Source: Rhynchospora pubera (Eukaryota; Streptophyta; Magnoliopsida; Poales; Cyperaceae). From it: a stretch of 64,000 nt of DNA. The stretch covers positions 201,229,902 to 201,293,901 of the forward strand of contig CM051459.1 of NCBI GenBank assembly GCA_028095005.1. The letters run 5' to 3'. This document shows positions 12,893-23,633 of this stretch, piece by piece (positions within the stretch are counted from its first letter, which is position 1; every line of letters begins with the position of its first letter). The notes beneath the pieces are model-generated. The model saw nothing but the letters and a program-made list of their open reading frames with translations. It was not told the DNA's origin and did not search any database. The position numbers and the translations under genes are program-made.

Positions 12893-13247
12893 TCGGAATA
12901 AATTAAAGTAAAATAAAATAAATTAATAATTATATTTTATATATTTAATTAATGTTTATAAATAGAAATAAAATAAAATATATTAATTTAATATTTTATC
13001 TTCAAAATATATTACTAAAATTTCATAATATATTAATTTAATATTAAAATTTCATATATTTAATTAATGTTTATGATAGAAGTACAATAAAACCATGAAA
13101 AACGACAAAATTTCCTGTTACTGCACTGTTCGGAATTCAGGATTCCGATCTAACGTTAGATCGGCATCCCAGAATCCGATCTAACGTTAGATCGGAATCC
13201 GAGAATCCGATCTAACGTTCGGAATCCAGGATTCCGATCTTACGATA
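12893..13247. repeat. right terminal region of the MULE with palindrome array
   Basis: The reverse complement of the left terminal repeat, but with three to four GATCGGAATCC palindromes (about 13130, 13157, 13187 and 13218) where the left end has one. The motif copy number therefore differs between the two ends. Confidence 0.8.
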
Positions 13248-13464
13248 CTATTTATATTAAACTGATTAAATTGATATTAATTTTATTGGATTATATTATT
13301 TTAATATTATTTTTTAAAATTTCGGGAAAACGCCCCGTTTTATTGAAAGAACAGCTTTCGGCCCAAAAAACAACAAATTCTGGCCCAGTTAGTTATAAAG
13401 AGGCATTGAACCAACCAAGCCTCGATCTCTCCATTCCAGTGCAAGAGCTGTTCGGAAAGAAACC

Positions 13465-15941
13465 ATGGCAGCTTGGAGCGGCGCGGCGGAGGGCGACCTC
13501 AAGGCGGCCGGAGCGGAGGCGCTTTCCGACGGGAGAACCGGGGTGCGATTGAAGGGGTGGCATGTCGAATCCTTCAAACGCCCCATTCTCAACTCCTCCG
13601 CTGTTCAAAAGTATCCCATTTCTCGTTTTAAGTAGATTTTTCCTTTTCTTCTTCGTTTGAATCATCAATTGGCGGAGGTTGGTTTTCTGGTTCGATCGAT
13701 TACGAGATGATTTGATTTGGTCGTAGGTGTTTTATGATAGTGGAAGTTGCAAACTTGGATATGGCATTAGTTTGATGCATTATTTCAAGATCATTGTACA
13801 ATTTCTACAATGATCTTATAAATTTTTCTTTACTTTTTTTATAAAGGCAGTGCTACATTCGTTTCTTACAAATTTTCCTTTAGTTTTTTGCTGCCTTCTA
13901 ATTTTTCTCTAGTACTTAAATGTGGTATGGAAAGCTCTCTTCTGTTTGGTAGTAACAATGATACAGAGGTTTGGGTTCAACCTAGATTGATGGATAGTTG
14001 TTTTGTTTCAGATGGGAAGAAACACTGAACACAACACATTTGCCGGAGATGGTTTTTGGAGAAAGCTCTCTTATTCTTGTGCACAGACCAACTGGTACCA
14101 AACTTCATTTCAATGCACTGGATGCTCTCAAGGGATGGAAGGAGGAGGCATTGCCACCTGTCGAGGTCCCAGCGGCAGCTAAATGGAAATTCAGATGGTT
14201 TTCTCACACCTCTCCGTTTTAAAGTTTTTCTGATATTTGGTTTCCTAATTTATAGGTTAGCCAGAACTCTATGCAGAGTATCTTGCACTGTTATTAATAA
14301 TGCATTGGCTTGGTATTTTGGTACAGTAAACCTTCGGAGCAGGTTATCCTTGACTATGACTACACATTCACTACACCTTACTGTGGCAGTCAGGCTAGAG
14401 ACACTCAACAGGTGTAATTTCTATTGATTTTTTTTTTTAAAAGTAACTTTGAAAGCTACCCGTTTATTTTCATTGACAAAAATGAAACTGTAATTTTCTC
14501 ATTGCTTTGTAATGTTAAAGTTCTTCTGTCATTAACTTATAGGCATAATCTGCAAAACGCCAAAACCTCATCACACATATTATGGATGAAAGACTGCTCT
14601 GTCAATATGATATCTATTCTTCTGTGACTATGATGCCCTAAATTGCCTCTCTTTCTTAACATTTTTTCTCTCTCAAGTCAACAGAATTTTGGGAAGAATA
14701 ATAAAGAAAGATGTAATAATGTTGCAACACATATAGAACAGTACAATCTTTTAATGATCATATATGAATCTTCACATTGACTAGTTAGTTATTAGGGATA
14801 GTATGCAGTCTATATCCAGGTCATCTATCAACAAAGATACAACAATATATAAATGCACTGAGGCCATCTATCAACATTGCGTGTGTGATTGTTTTGGGAT
14901 TTTGTGGGGTAATGCATCATAACTGTTAAGTAGGGTTTATGTGATGTGTACCAGTTAAGTAGAGCAATAAATGAAGTTTGCTTTGAATTATAAGATACTT
15001 TTTGCACAGTTCTGATGGCATTTCTATGCAGGCAAATTTAGAAGACAGTTGCCCTGGCTTGTGCTGGGAGGATACTGACAAGCAAATTAACCTAGCAGCT
15101 CTATCATCACAAACGGAACCTATACTATTTTATGATGAGGTGAAATAAATAACGATGATGATCATAGTGTATGGTAAATATAGGGGCTGTTGTTATTTTT
15201 TAACTGGTACTGTAAAACCCAATGTAGGTGGTTCTGTATGAAGATGAGTTGGCTGACAATGGAGTCTCTCTATTAACTGTTAAAGTGGTCAGTTTAAATC
15301 TCTGTTTTAATTCAACTTTATTTCTTCCTGTTCATAGAACTAATTTATATATATTATTCTGATGTCTTGTTAATTTTCACATGTACACAGAGAGTGATGC
15401 CTAGCTGTTGGTTCCTCTTATTGCGATTCTGGGTAAACTTGATGATAAGATTTGTTTATATTTCTTTCTGTAAATAGATTCCTTCATTTTATCTCTGACT
15501 GGTGGTTTTTTATAGCTTAGAGTTGATGGTGTGCTAATGAGGTTGAGAGATACTAGAGTTTATTGTGCTTTTGATGAAAATGATGGTGAACCTGTTGTTA
15601 TTCGAGAAATCAACTGGAGAGAATCACCCATCAGTGCTTTATCTGCTGTAAGTTTATCGCTTTCTTATTGGTATTTTTTTCTTCTATTGTACAATTATGA
15701 AGAGGCATCAGCTTTATCTAGCTCAGAACCTGAAGGATAAGCTAAAATTGGCTCAAGTATTTCCTGATTCTTTGTACATGAACAATTTTTCATTGAAAAT
15801 TGTTCTAAGTTGTTACATTTAATCACTGTGCAGAAAGGACACCTAGCGGATCCAGCAGTCTACGGAGACGACCCTAATGCGATTAAAGAGAGGCTACCAG
15901 TTGTCATGCATAAAAATCAAAACCTAAAGATTTCCAGATAG
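13465..15941 (+). CDS. TIP41-like protein
   Basis: TIP41 proteins bind the PP2A-associated TAP42/Tap46 and act in TOR signalling. Exons: 13465-13610, 14012-14197, 14327-14411, 15032-15139, 15228-15287, 15391-15432, 15516-15647, 15834-15941. Phases agree and give 288 aa, the usual plant TIP41 length (about 290). Diagnostic segments are HLPEMVFGESSLILVH, VILDYDYTFTTPYCG, the LLTVKVRVMPSCWFLLLRFW core, and RVDGVLMRLRDTRVYC with INWRESP. The start is the first ATG in frame with exon 1 (MAAWSGAAEG). A decayed MULE ends only 139 bp upstream, so the promoter is partly or wholly on or beyond transposon DNA. The gene converges on the PPR gene, whose stop is 275 bp away. Confidence 0.95.
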
Positions 15942-16215
15942 TACTGGAATATCTTTTGGTAGTGTTCTATTGTGAAAAATATTTTTCATGTGCTTTGAAT
16001 ATCATAGCATGTAATACATGACTTAATGTGGTGATTTCCGTGTTTGTGAATGCTATATCTTAATTGTTTTTTAGATCTGGGCACTTAGTTACAACTTGCG
16101 CAAGTTTATACTATCAAATGATACTTTTTAAGAAGAAAAATTCATGAATCTTTCATCAATAGCAAAAAAATTTACTATACATTCTAACGTAAACAAAGAA
16201 AGTCATTATACAATC

Positions 16216-18212
16216 TCACCAATAGTCACCACAAGAGCATAACCCCTCGCTGAAATGGTGAAATCTACTCCTATCTCTAACAACAATTTTTCTCCTAGTA
16301 ACTTTGGCGATCAATTTGAAGGCGTTATGGCAATCAACACAAACCCTAAGATTCTTCATAATTTTAATCTCAGTCCCGGGTTTAGTGCTTATTAACCCAA
16401 ATGCAACTGCTAACCTCTCGCTATGTACTTCCAAAGCTTTCTCCTTCTCAGCCTCTTCCAAATCATGCAACACCAAGTCCGTGTCAGGGACATATCCGTG
16501 TGCCTTAATCACAGCATTCAACTCATCCAACATTGCATATATCTTCCTGGATTTGGGGTGACTCCTATCTCCAACTACAAATTCAAAAACCTTGTTTCCC
16601 AATTCTATGGCACTGCATCCCGGATCTTTTTGTACACCGCTTTCTTTCATCAATTGCCTCACCGAAGTCACCTTCTCCCAATTCCCCAATGCTGCATAAA
16701 TATTTGACAAAAGAACATAGGTACCAGAATTGGCATACCCCTTGCTAACTACATGGTTCGCAATTTTCTCAGCCAGCGACATTTTATTATATAGTCGGCA
16801 GGAAGCAAGAAGAGAGCCCCACATGATGGCATCTGGCTCAATTCCGTTCATACCTAGAATGAGATCATAAGCCTCTTCAACAAGCCCTGCACGGCCTAGT
16901 AGATCAACCATGCATCCATAATGCTCAACTTTCGGTTCAATTTTATACTCTACCTTCATCAAACGAAAGAATCTGTATCCCTGTTCAACTAATCCTGCAT
17001 GGCTACAGGCATTCAAGACCCCAATAAATGTAATATCAGTAGGCCAAAGCCCTCTGAAGCGTAACATATCAAACAACTCAAGCGCCTTTTGGCTCTGCCC
17101 ATGCATTGCATAGCCAGCAATCATTGTATTCCATACCACTACGTCCTTTTCCTTCATTGTGTCGAACACCAAACAAGCATCCTCTAAATTCCCGCATTTG
17201 TAGTACATGTCGATGAGAGCATTTCCTACTTTTGTATTCAGCTGAATGCGGTTATCCTTATTTTTTATAAAAGAGTGCACCCATTTTCCTGAGCTGGAAC
17301 AACCGATTTGTGCTATTGCTGACAGCACTGATAAAATTGTCACTTCATTAGGTCTAGAATCTGATTTTAGCATCTGACGAAACAAGTTAACTGCCTCATT
17401 TGGTTTCCTATACTGTGCATACCCATCCATCATGGCATTCCAACACACAGAATCTCTCTGAGAAATTTCATCAAACAGCTGACGTGCTTGTGCAAGGTCA
17501 CCCTGTTTAGCATAACACGTGATCATTGCTGTTGTAGAGACAATAGGTTGCTCCGGCATTTCATCAAACAGAAAGCGTGCAGCCTCTACATCACCTCCCC
17601 GAGCATACATGTCAAGGAGAGCAGTGGCAACATAAGGCTGCGTGTGGAGCGATTGCTTAATTGCATAGCCATGTACAACCTTGCCGAAGGAAAGGCGACA
17701 AGCTTTAAGTGCAGCCGAGAGTGTATAACCTAAAAAGCATTAACACGGAGACATCAATATAACTTTACATCAAATATCCAACTAATATTCTCTACAAGTG
17801 TGAGATACAAACCATTTGGTGTAGCATCAGAGGAAAGCATCTCAGTGAAAAGCAAACGGGCAATAAAACAGAGGTCTTGGATAGCATGGGCGTGAATCGC
17901 ATTGGTCCAGAAGAAAACATTGGGATCAGGGGTTCGTCTGAAGAGAATTCGACATTTGTCGGCATAGCCGAGAGAAGCGTACGACTTCTGGAGCCTGAAG
18001 TTGACTAATGTGTGATGGAGGATTTCCGACCGGAGTATGGCGGCATGTATCTCCAATAGGCGCCGTGCGGTGGTGCATTGAGAGAGGAGCAGGGAAGCTT
18101 GTTCAGGGAGGAGAGAGGAAGGCCGGAGGCGGGTTGATGGGGAGAATGTGAAAGGGATGGTGGTGGCGGTGGTGTTGGTGGGGGGAGGTGAGGTGAAGAG
18201 AGCATGAGACAT
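16216..18212 (-). CDS. PLS-DYW pentatricopeptide repeat protein, ELI1-like
   Basis: Organellar RNA-editing (C-to-U) factor type. Exon 1 is 17813-18212 and exon 2 is 16216-17729, separated by an 83-bp intron, giving 637 aa. The N-terminus is rich in Ser, Thr and Pro, as in a plastid or mitochondrial transit peptide. PPR repeats follow (for example VVWNTMIAGYAMHGQSQKAL and the LLDMYARGGDVEAARFLFDE region), then E motifs and a complete DYW deaminase domain with HSERLAVAFGLISTKPG, CVDCH and the terminal CGDYW. The zinc-binding His-x-Glu and Cys-x2-Cys-His residues are present, so the deaminase looks intact. From memory, length and sequence resemble Arabidopsis ELI1 (chloroplast editing); orthology is inferred. 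Confidence 0.93.
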
Positions 18213-19535
18213 GGTTTTGTTTTGTTCAGAGCTTCTCTTGCCTTATCCAAGTGCCAACAAGAGAAAGATCGCTATGTTCGTCCGAAGGTTGTTTATGCGT
18301 CTGATATTATCAAGCGCCAGATGATGATTAGCGGAGTCGATTCTATTCGGTTGTATACTTTTAAATCCGACTGATAAATTAGATCCAATTACGTTTATCT
18401 TTGCTTGATTGCCTCCGTTTCTTCGTCCAAATCGTCTCAGTTAGTGTTTGTAAAAACACGGCGTGTATCAATACGGGACCATACGGAGGTGGTACGATAC
18501 GGTAAAATACGAACACAACACAGCATGGGAACTAAAACGTGGTGCGTTTTAGACGTGTCGTGTTCAATTTTGATGATATAGACTTGACACGACACGATAT
18601 GCTACTTGTCCATATATGACACGATACAAAATGTAGCACGACACGGCGCGACATGATTAGGGCGACAACAAGTTTATAACGACGATTAAAAATTCTTATG
18701 TTATCGATTTTTTTAAGAATAATTACACAATTTAAATGTGTAATTTATCCATAAATATAATTATATAATTATGATTTACGAAATTTAAATGTGTTCAGAC
18801 ACGACACAATACGGCACATCTAAAGAAGACATGCCACAAAAACATGAGATGTGATGTGTGTTTCAAACGTGTCATATTCATCTGTTAGAATTTAGATATA
18901 ACATGATACGACACATTAAATATTTATTTAGACACTACAAATAATCCGACAAGATTTTTGATACAGATACTTCTCATCATATATTGAGAACACTAGTCGC
19001 CATAAATCTAAGCGCCGTACCTTGTCACCTCTGTTTATAAAACCAAACAATTCCAACTTTACAATAGAAAAAAAAAAAGAAAAACATTTCCAATAGAAGA
19101 ATAAATTTTCGAAAGATCAATTGATTTATTTTTTTAGCTTTTGGTTTACAACCTGTGAAAATGCAAAATCCGATGCACAACAATTTCTTTATTCTGTCTC
19201 CTAAATAATTCTTGAAGTTTATTGTGCATCATGATGCATAGGATCTTTTATGCATCATGATATTTTTTTCATTAATATTTTTATAAATTGTAAATTTATT
19301 TGAACCAATCTAATTTACATGTTGAAATCTTGTATAAAATCAAATTATATATATATATATATATTTTTTACTATCTTTTCGATTTTCTTAAAATAAGTTA
19401 TTTTTGGAATTTCTTTGGTATAATTTGTTTCCAAAAATGGACGGTTCTAAAAAAATCGAAAAATAGTAAAAAAAATTTCAACAATGTAAAATTTGGTTTC
19501 TTAAATTTCAACATGTAGATTACATTAGTTAAATT
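18213..19535. other. intergenic DNA upstream of the PPR gene
   Basis: The first few hundred bases hold the PPR promoter. A word-rich candidate element occupies 18442-18995. The rest is AT-rich, with a short (ta)n run near 19350, and shows no coding potential. Confidence 0.5.
18442..18995. mobile_element. candidate older hAT-like element, word type ACGACACG
   Basis: The ends are tagtgtttgt and, from the other side, tagtgttctc. The flanking octamers gtctcagt and gtcgccat agree at five of eight positions, as a decayed target duplication might. The interior repeats acgacac/gacacga words in both orientations, and no open frame is present. This is weaker than the other hAT-like calls because the duplication is not exact. 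Confidence 0.45.
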
Positions 19536-20274
19536 AGATTTCAAATTCTGAAGTCACCATCTTGGAAGGTCACAGCTCTGAGGTACTATTACAAGTTCCA
19601 ATAATTTTATTTCTTTTCCTTCTCTTTGGCCTTGCCAAGTGCCAACTAATTGCAGGGGCCGTTTCAAGTGTTTTCCTCCAAATGTCGAAGTATATTCCAT
19701 TAACAGCATAATAACAAGTTATATATGAAGTTGTCATACATACTGATGAATGCAAACAATACCTGATTACACCCTCCAACCAAATTTACTTGGGAATGAT
19801 TCCCAAGGCAAACCTATTTCCATCTTGTATTTTCTCTATGCAAACATTTTGGGCATTTGTATAAAAAGACAAGAAAAGTAGGCAATGAAGGTACATATGG
19901 TAGTTTTCTTATTCTTGAGGGGCACTAGAGGTATTGATCATTTTCTGGTTTTTACTGTAGCGATGTGCATGAGTTATTCCTTACATAACACCCCTGCTGT
20001 CTTTGACCTGTTCTGTAGCAAAAGCTTGTGCATGGAGCCCAGCTGGTTCCCTCTTAGCATCAGGGTGGGTACTGAGTCTTCCTCATGGAAAAACCATGCT
20101 CTCTTTTTTCAAAGAAATTTTCTTTTTTTTTTTTTACTGTCTTTGAAATATTCTGTCAAAATGTTTTTGGAAATGTGTAGGTCGGGAGACTCTACAGCTA
20201 GAATATGGACAATACCCGAAGGCCCATGTGGAGTCCAGATGCAGGCCATGTCTCTTCATTCTCATGTGCTCAAG
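19536..20274 (+). pseudogene. inverted, truncated copy of part of the HOS15-like gene
   Basis: Exons 5 (3' part), 6 and 7 (5' part) of the HOS15-like gene and the introns between them are repeated here in the opposite orientation to the parent (parent region about 28400-29160). The copied exon 7 opens with SGDSTARIWTIPEGP and stops matching after HSHVLK at 20274. Introns are retained, so this is a DNA-level duplication and not a processed copy. Identity looks very high by eye, which suggests recent origin. No start codon region, LisH or C-terminal repeats are present, so it cannot encode a working protein. Confidence 0.92.
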
Positions 20275-20304
20275 GCTGGCTCACTACACACTGGATACTT
20301 ATTT

Positions 20305-20327
20305 CCCCCCCCCCCCCCCCCCCCCCC
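20305..20327. repeat. poly-C tract of 23 bases
   Basis: An uninterrupted run of C lies about 30 bp beyond the breakpoint of the HOS15-like partial copy. Runs of this length are prone to sequencing error, so its exact length is uncertain. Confidence 0.85.
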
Positions 20328-21199
20328 AAATGATCGCACATGCCAGAACAGCAAATTGATTTTATAAACGAATTAGGCTTAATGCTTTCCCCTGACAAAC
20401 AAGACAGAATTAGTCATATTATTATTTCAAAATCTGTATCACCTTGCAAGATGGCATTGAGAACAATCGTTGGAATAAATATAAGAGAGACTTATTTGAG
20501 ACAGCATTAAATTAAAGGGAAAATGTCACATCTTAGCAATATTATTCCGAAGTCAATAGGAGAATATTTGTGCCAAATGCAGCATGGAGTCAGGCAGTCA
20601 GGTAGTTCATTTATAAAATTTTAGCATAATTCTGTACTGCAGAAATTTATCTCACCCAAAATACTGGTCTACTTGATAAATCGCTTGACAGTCACAGAAT
20701 TGATCCATGTTATGATCTGCATGTCAGAACCTGGTACTGGAAGCAGAAAAGAAAATGCAAAACAAGAAATGCTAATTCTACCCTAAATCATCTAGAAAAA
20801 ATAACAAATTTAACCAAATTGAAGTATTGACTTGACGATGTGAGAAACAGCAGTAGTATCAAAAGTTAAGGAAAAGACCTTAAGTAAACAATACATCGAG
20901 ACAAAACAATCAACGGATTTATTAAAAAATAACTTTTCTAAATTGCTCCAAACAACTGTTATACTAGTTGTTCAGTATCAGAGTATGCACATTCAAGTAC
21001 CTTGTCTGCACATTGATTCAATATCTTTTTTCCTTCCTTTCCTATTGGAAAGGTACAAAAACTTCATTTACAAAATAGCACTACTACAGAGTCAATCAAG
21101 GAAAACTTGATCAAAGAAAATACTAAAGGAGAAACTACTATATCGGACTAAAATACACTCGACAGGAGGAAAAACAATAGCTTGATGCATACCAAACAG
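20328..21199. other. 3' region of the FHA gene and spacer
   Basis: I see no gene. The part next to 21200 should hold the 3' untranslated region of the minus-strand FHA gene. Confidence 0.5.
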
Positions 21200-22435
21200 T
21201 CATGCCATATCATGGCCAGATTCCAAAAGCTCATCAAATTTTCTAGCACTCTCTTTTATGATACCTATTAATCTCTCACACTCATCATTAATCGCCTGTG
21301 ACAGGAACCTTTCCATGCTTTCAAACCAATCCTTGAGTGTCATTTTTTCATTATCAACTCTGCCTTCTTCGCTACTATTCTCTCCCTCTACACCTACATT
21401 TTCTTCTCCCTCCCCTTCTATAACCGTAGAAGAATCAGCACTGATTCTGGCCTTTTTTCCCTTTCTAAGTTTCAGAACAGCCACATGGTCAGAACCAGTA
21501 CTCTCACAATCCAGATTTAACACTATATTGACATCATTTTCCTTCTCCTCTGAAACAGTAGATGCCTTGCCTAAGTTGCCTTTCCCTTTTCCCCTACCCA
21601 TTCCCTTTTTCTTCACTTCAACCTCCTTTACTTCCAAAACTGAATCAACCAAACAATTAGTATCTACTTCCTTCAAAACCCTAGAGGACTTGCGCTTCCT
21701 AGGGTTTCTTGTCAGCTTGGCACCTCTGTTCTGATCTGATTCTTTGACCCCTGAGCAAATAAATTGAGAAGGATCCATAGACACCTCCTCATTCAGAACC
21801 CCTGCAGCATTCCTTCCCACAATATCCTCTCTACCTCTTTTTGTTCCCTTCAGACCCATTTCAACCCCAGAATCAGAATTCAAACCTTCCTTCTCTTCAT
21901 CATTTACAGTTACAGCAGAAATTGCCCGAGCATTGTTCCTACGACCTCTTACTGGAGCTGAGACTTTAGATGGAGTCTGTTTCAGCTCTACTTCCTCCTC
22001 AGAAACCCTAGAAGAATTAGCTCTTAAATTAACCCTTAAAGAACCGCCTCTTCTAGTAACCCTCCTTCTTCCCCTTGCATCGTTCCCCTCTTCCACAACC
22101 TTTGGTGCCACAATCTTTACACCAAGCTTGGTTTTCTGGCCAATTTCAAGAACGTCCCCATCCGAGACAGGTACGGGCACAGATCCTTGGATTGGCGACC
22201 CGTTTAGGATCGTGCCATTGGAGGTGTCCAGGTCGGAAACAAACCATCTAGAATCTGAATCGGCCTGAACAAATCGGAAGCAGAGGTGCTTTTGAGATAT
22301 ACCTGGATCGCGCAACGCCAGATTGTTGCCCCTCATGACTCGACCGATTTGGATGGTGGAATCGGGATCACAGACAAGAATCTCGCCATTTCTGGGGCCT
22401 TGGAGCACTGTTACTTGGAGAATAGATGCTTCCAT
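21200..22435 (-). CDS. FHA-domain protein, nuclear type
   Basis: A single exon of 411 aa beginning MEASILQVTV. Another in-frame ATG 33 bp upstream exists, but the FHA fold starts at once after MEAS, so I choose this one. The FHA domain, a phosphothreonine-binding module, spans about 5-100, with the conserved Gly31-Arg32, Ser48, His50, Asn73-Gly74 and Asn78-Gly79 in place. The middle is a long charged, low-complexity region with basic clusters (GRRRVTRRG, PRKRKSSR, GMGRGKGKG) that look like nuclear localisation signals. A C-terminal segment at about 370-411 (LKDWFESMERFLSQAI) looks helical. I do not recognise a named orthologue. A 212-bp MITE sits about 116 bp upstream of the ATG. Confidence 0.88.
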   Translation of the reverse strand: MEASILQVTVLQGPRNGEILVCDPDSTIQIGRVMRGNNLALRDPGISQKHLCFRFVQADSDSRWFVSDLDTSNGTILNGSPIQGSVPVPVSDGDVLEIGQKTKLGVKIVAPKVVEEGNDARGRRRVTRRGGSLRVNLRANSSRVSEEEVELKQTPSKVSAPVRGRRNNARAISAVTVNDEEKEGLNSDSGVEMGLKGTKRGREDIVGRNAAGVLNEEVSMDPSQFICSGVKESDQNRGAKLTRNPRKRKSSRVLKEVDTNCLVDSVLEVKEVEVKKKGMGRGKGKGNLGKASTVSEEKENDVNIVLNLDCESTGSDHVAVLKLRKGKKARISADSSTVIEGEGEENVGVEGENSSEEGRVDNEKMTLKDWFESMERFLSQAINDECERLIGIIKESARKFDELLESGHDMA

Positions 22436-22551
22436 GGTAGATCGGAGAAAGAGAAAAACAAGAAACAAGAAACGACGGAGAGAAATGGAGGGATTTGAAA
22501 GATTTTGAAAATTTTGGGGAGAAGACGAAATGAGATTGAGATGTATGGATA

Positions 22552-22763
22552 GGGAGCGTATCCTCTACCAACTTTTTGAGGTTGGTAGAGGGCCAACGTT
22601 TGATCCGAGCCGTTAGATCTAATCTTGACGGTTAAAATTTTTCGGGCCTATCAATCTAGGTTACATGCACGGGGCTCCCTTAACCATTGAGATTAGATCT
22701 AACGGTTTAGATCAAACGTTGGCCCTCTACCAACCATAAATGGTTGGCAGAGGATGTGATTCC
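22552..22763. mobile_element. MULE-type MITE with hairpin ends and 9-bp TSD
   Basis: The 9-bp duplication GTATGGATA lies at 22543-22551 and 22764-22772. The ends read gggagcgtatcctctaccaa and, inward from the right, ggaatcacatcctctgccaa. Each ATCCTCT box is followed by a hairpin of the form CCTCTACCAAC-loop-GTTGGTAGAGG. The centre is short and noncoding. It sits in the 5' region of the FHA gene. Confidence 0.9.
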
Positions 22764-22772
22764 GTATGGATA

Positions 22773-23633
22773 AGGCCCACTGAGAGTTTCAAAGGAATTG
22801 TGAGGGTATAACTGTAATTTTAAAGATGATAATTGGGTATCGGTACGGGTACCCCTTCTTCCAAAGATTTTTTTGAAATGAGATTTTTTTTTGAACGTCA
22901 GATTTGTGTGGTTAATTTTAAAGATGATTTTTTTTTCCATTAACAAAAAAGGGCAGTACAAAAGGCGAATAAACTGAGTAAACTCAGTGCTAAACCAACC
23001 AAAAAGCCAGCTGAAAATACCATCTAAACTACCAGAAACTAAAACTGCCCTCTAGTTCTGAAGCCATCTAGGGCTAACACAGCATAGACACAGAAGCACA
23101 CAGAGAATACAGCCATACATAAAATATTCAACACAAGGCAGCGCACAAAGTAAAAAAGAACAATAAAAACAGCTAAGTAGCTGAGGCTTCTTGAAAACTA
23201 CAGGCTATCATCAGCATTGGAGACATGCCCTTCACTTGTGTTGCTGCTTGAAATAGCTGCATGACGTCAGGTGTAATATTGTTGGTGGAAGAAAAGATTA
23301 TTTCTTAACCTCAGTTATCCAAACAAGAAAAAAGATAAGGAAACAAAAGAGGCAAAAAAAAAAAAAAAAAACAATGCCTTTCAGTGGCAGACACCTGTCG
23401 CAAAAGAGCTTTAAACAACTTAAGACGCCTTAAATAGGCAATAGTTAACAAGGTTCAGGATACAACAGATAATAGCTAGCAACCTATGGTTAGCTATACT
23501 TCAGTGAAGATTTACAACACATCTAAACCATAATCTTAGCTCTATCCGGAGAATAAATACTAAGCTACCAAAGAACTTACAGGTTAAAACTATAAACTAA
23601 ACTAACATATTGCCATAGATCAATGAATCGGGC
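22773..23633. other. spacer and HOS15-like 3' untranslated region
   Basis: No coding potential is visible. The stretch next to 23634 is expected to contain the 3' end of the HOS15-like transcript. Confidence 0.5.

Larger units (their letters stand above)
9161..13325. mobile_element. degenerate Mutator-like element with long terminal inverted repeats
   Basis: The left end ccgaaattttaaaaaataat and the right end are inverted copies, and the inverted match runs several hundred bases inward (to about 9500 on the left and from about 12900 on the right). The flanks carry gaaaacgc(c) on both sides (9153-9161 and 13326-13334), an 8- to 9-bp duplication as expected for MULEs. Inside are the remains of transposase reading frames (10178-10531 and 10789-11999), a 190-bp tandem duplication, and arrays of a palindromic GATCGGAATCC motif. 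The transposase catalytic core is missing, so the element cannot move on its own. Confidence 0.9.

Noticed and set aside
13271..13552. 93-codon frame running from the MULE end into TIP41 exon 1
   Set aside because: It is out of frame with TIP41, whose exon phases and protein match fix the start at 13465.
21258..22268. Two open frames of 158 and 111 codons on the plus strand
   Set aside because: Both are antisense to the FHA gene and have Ser/Pro-rich composition caused by its acidic and basic codons.
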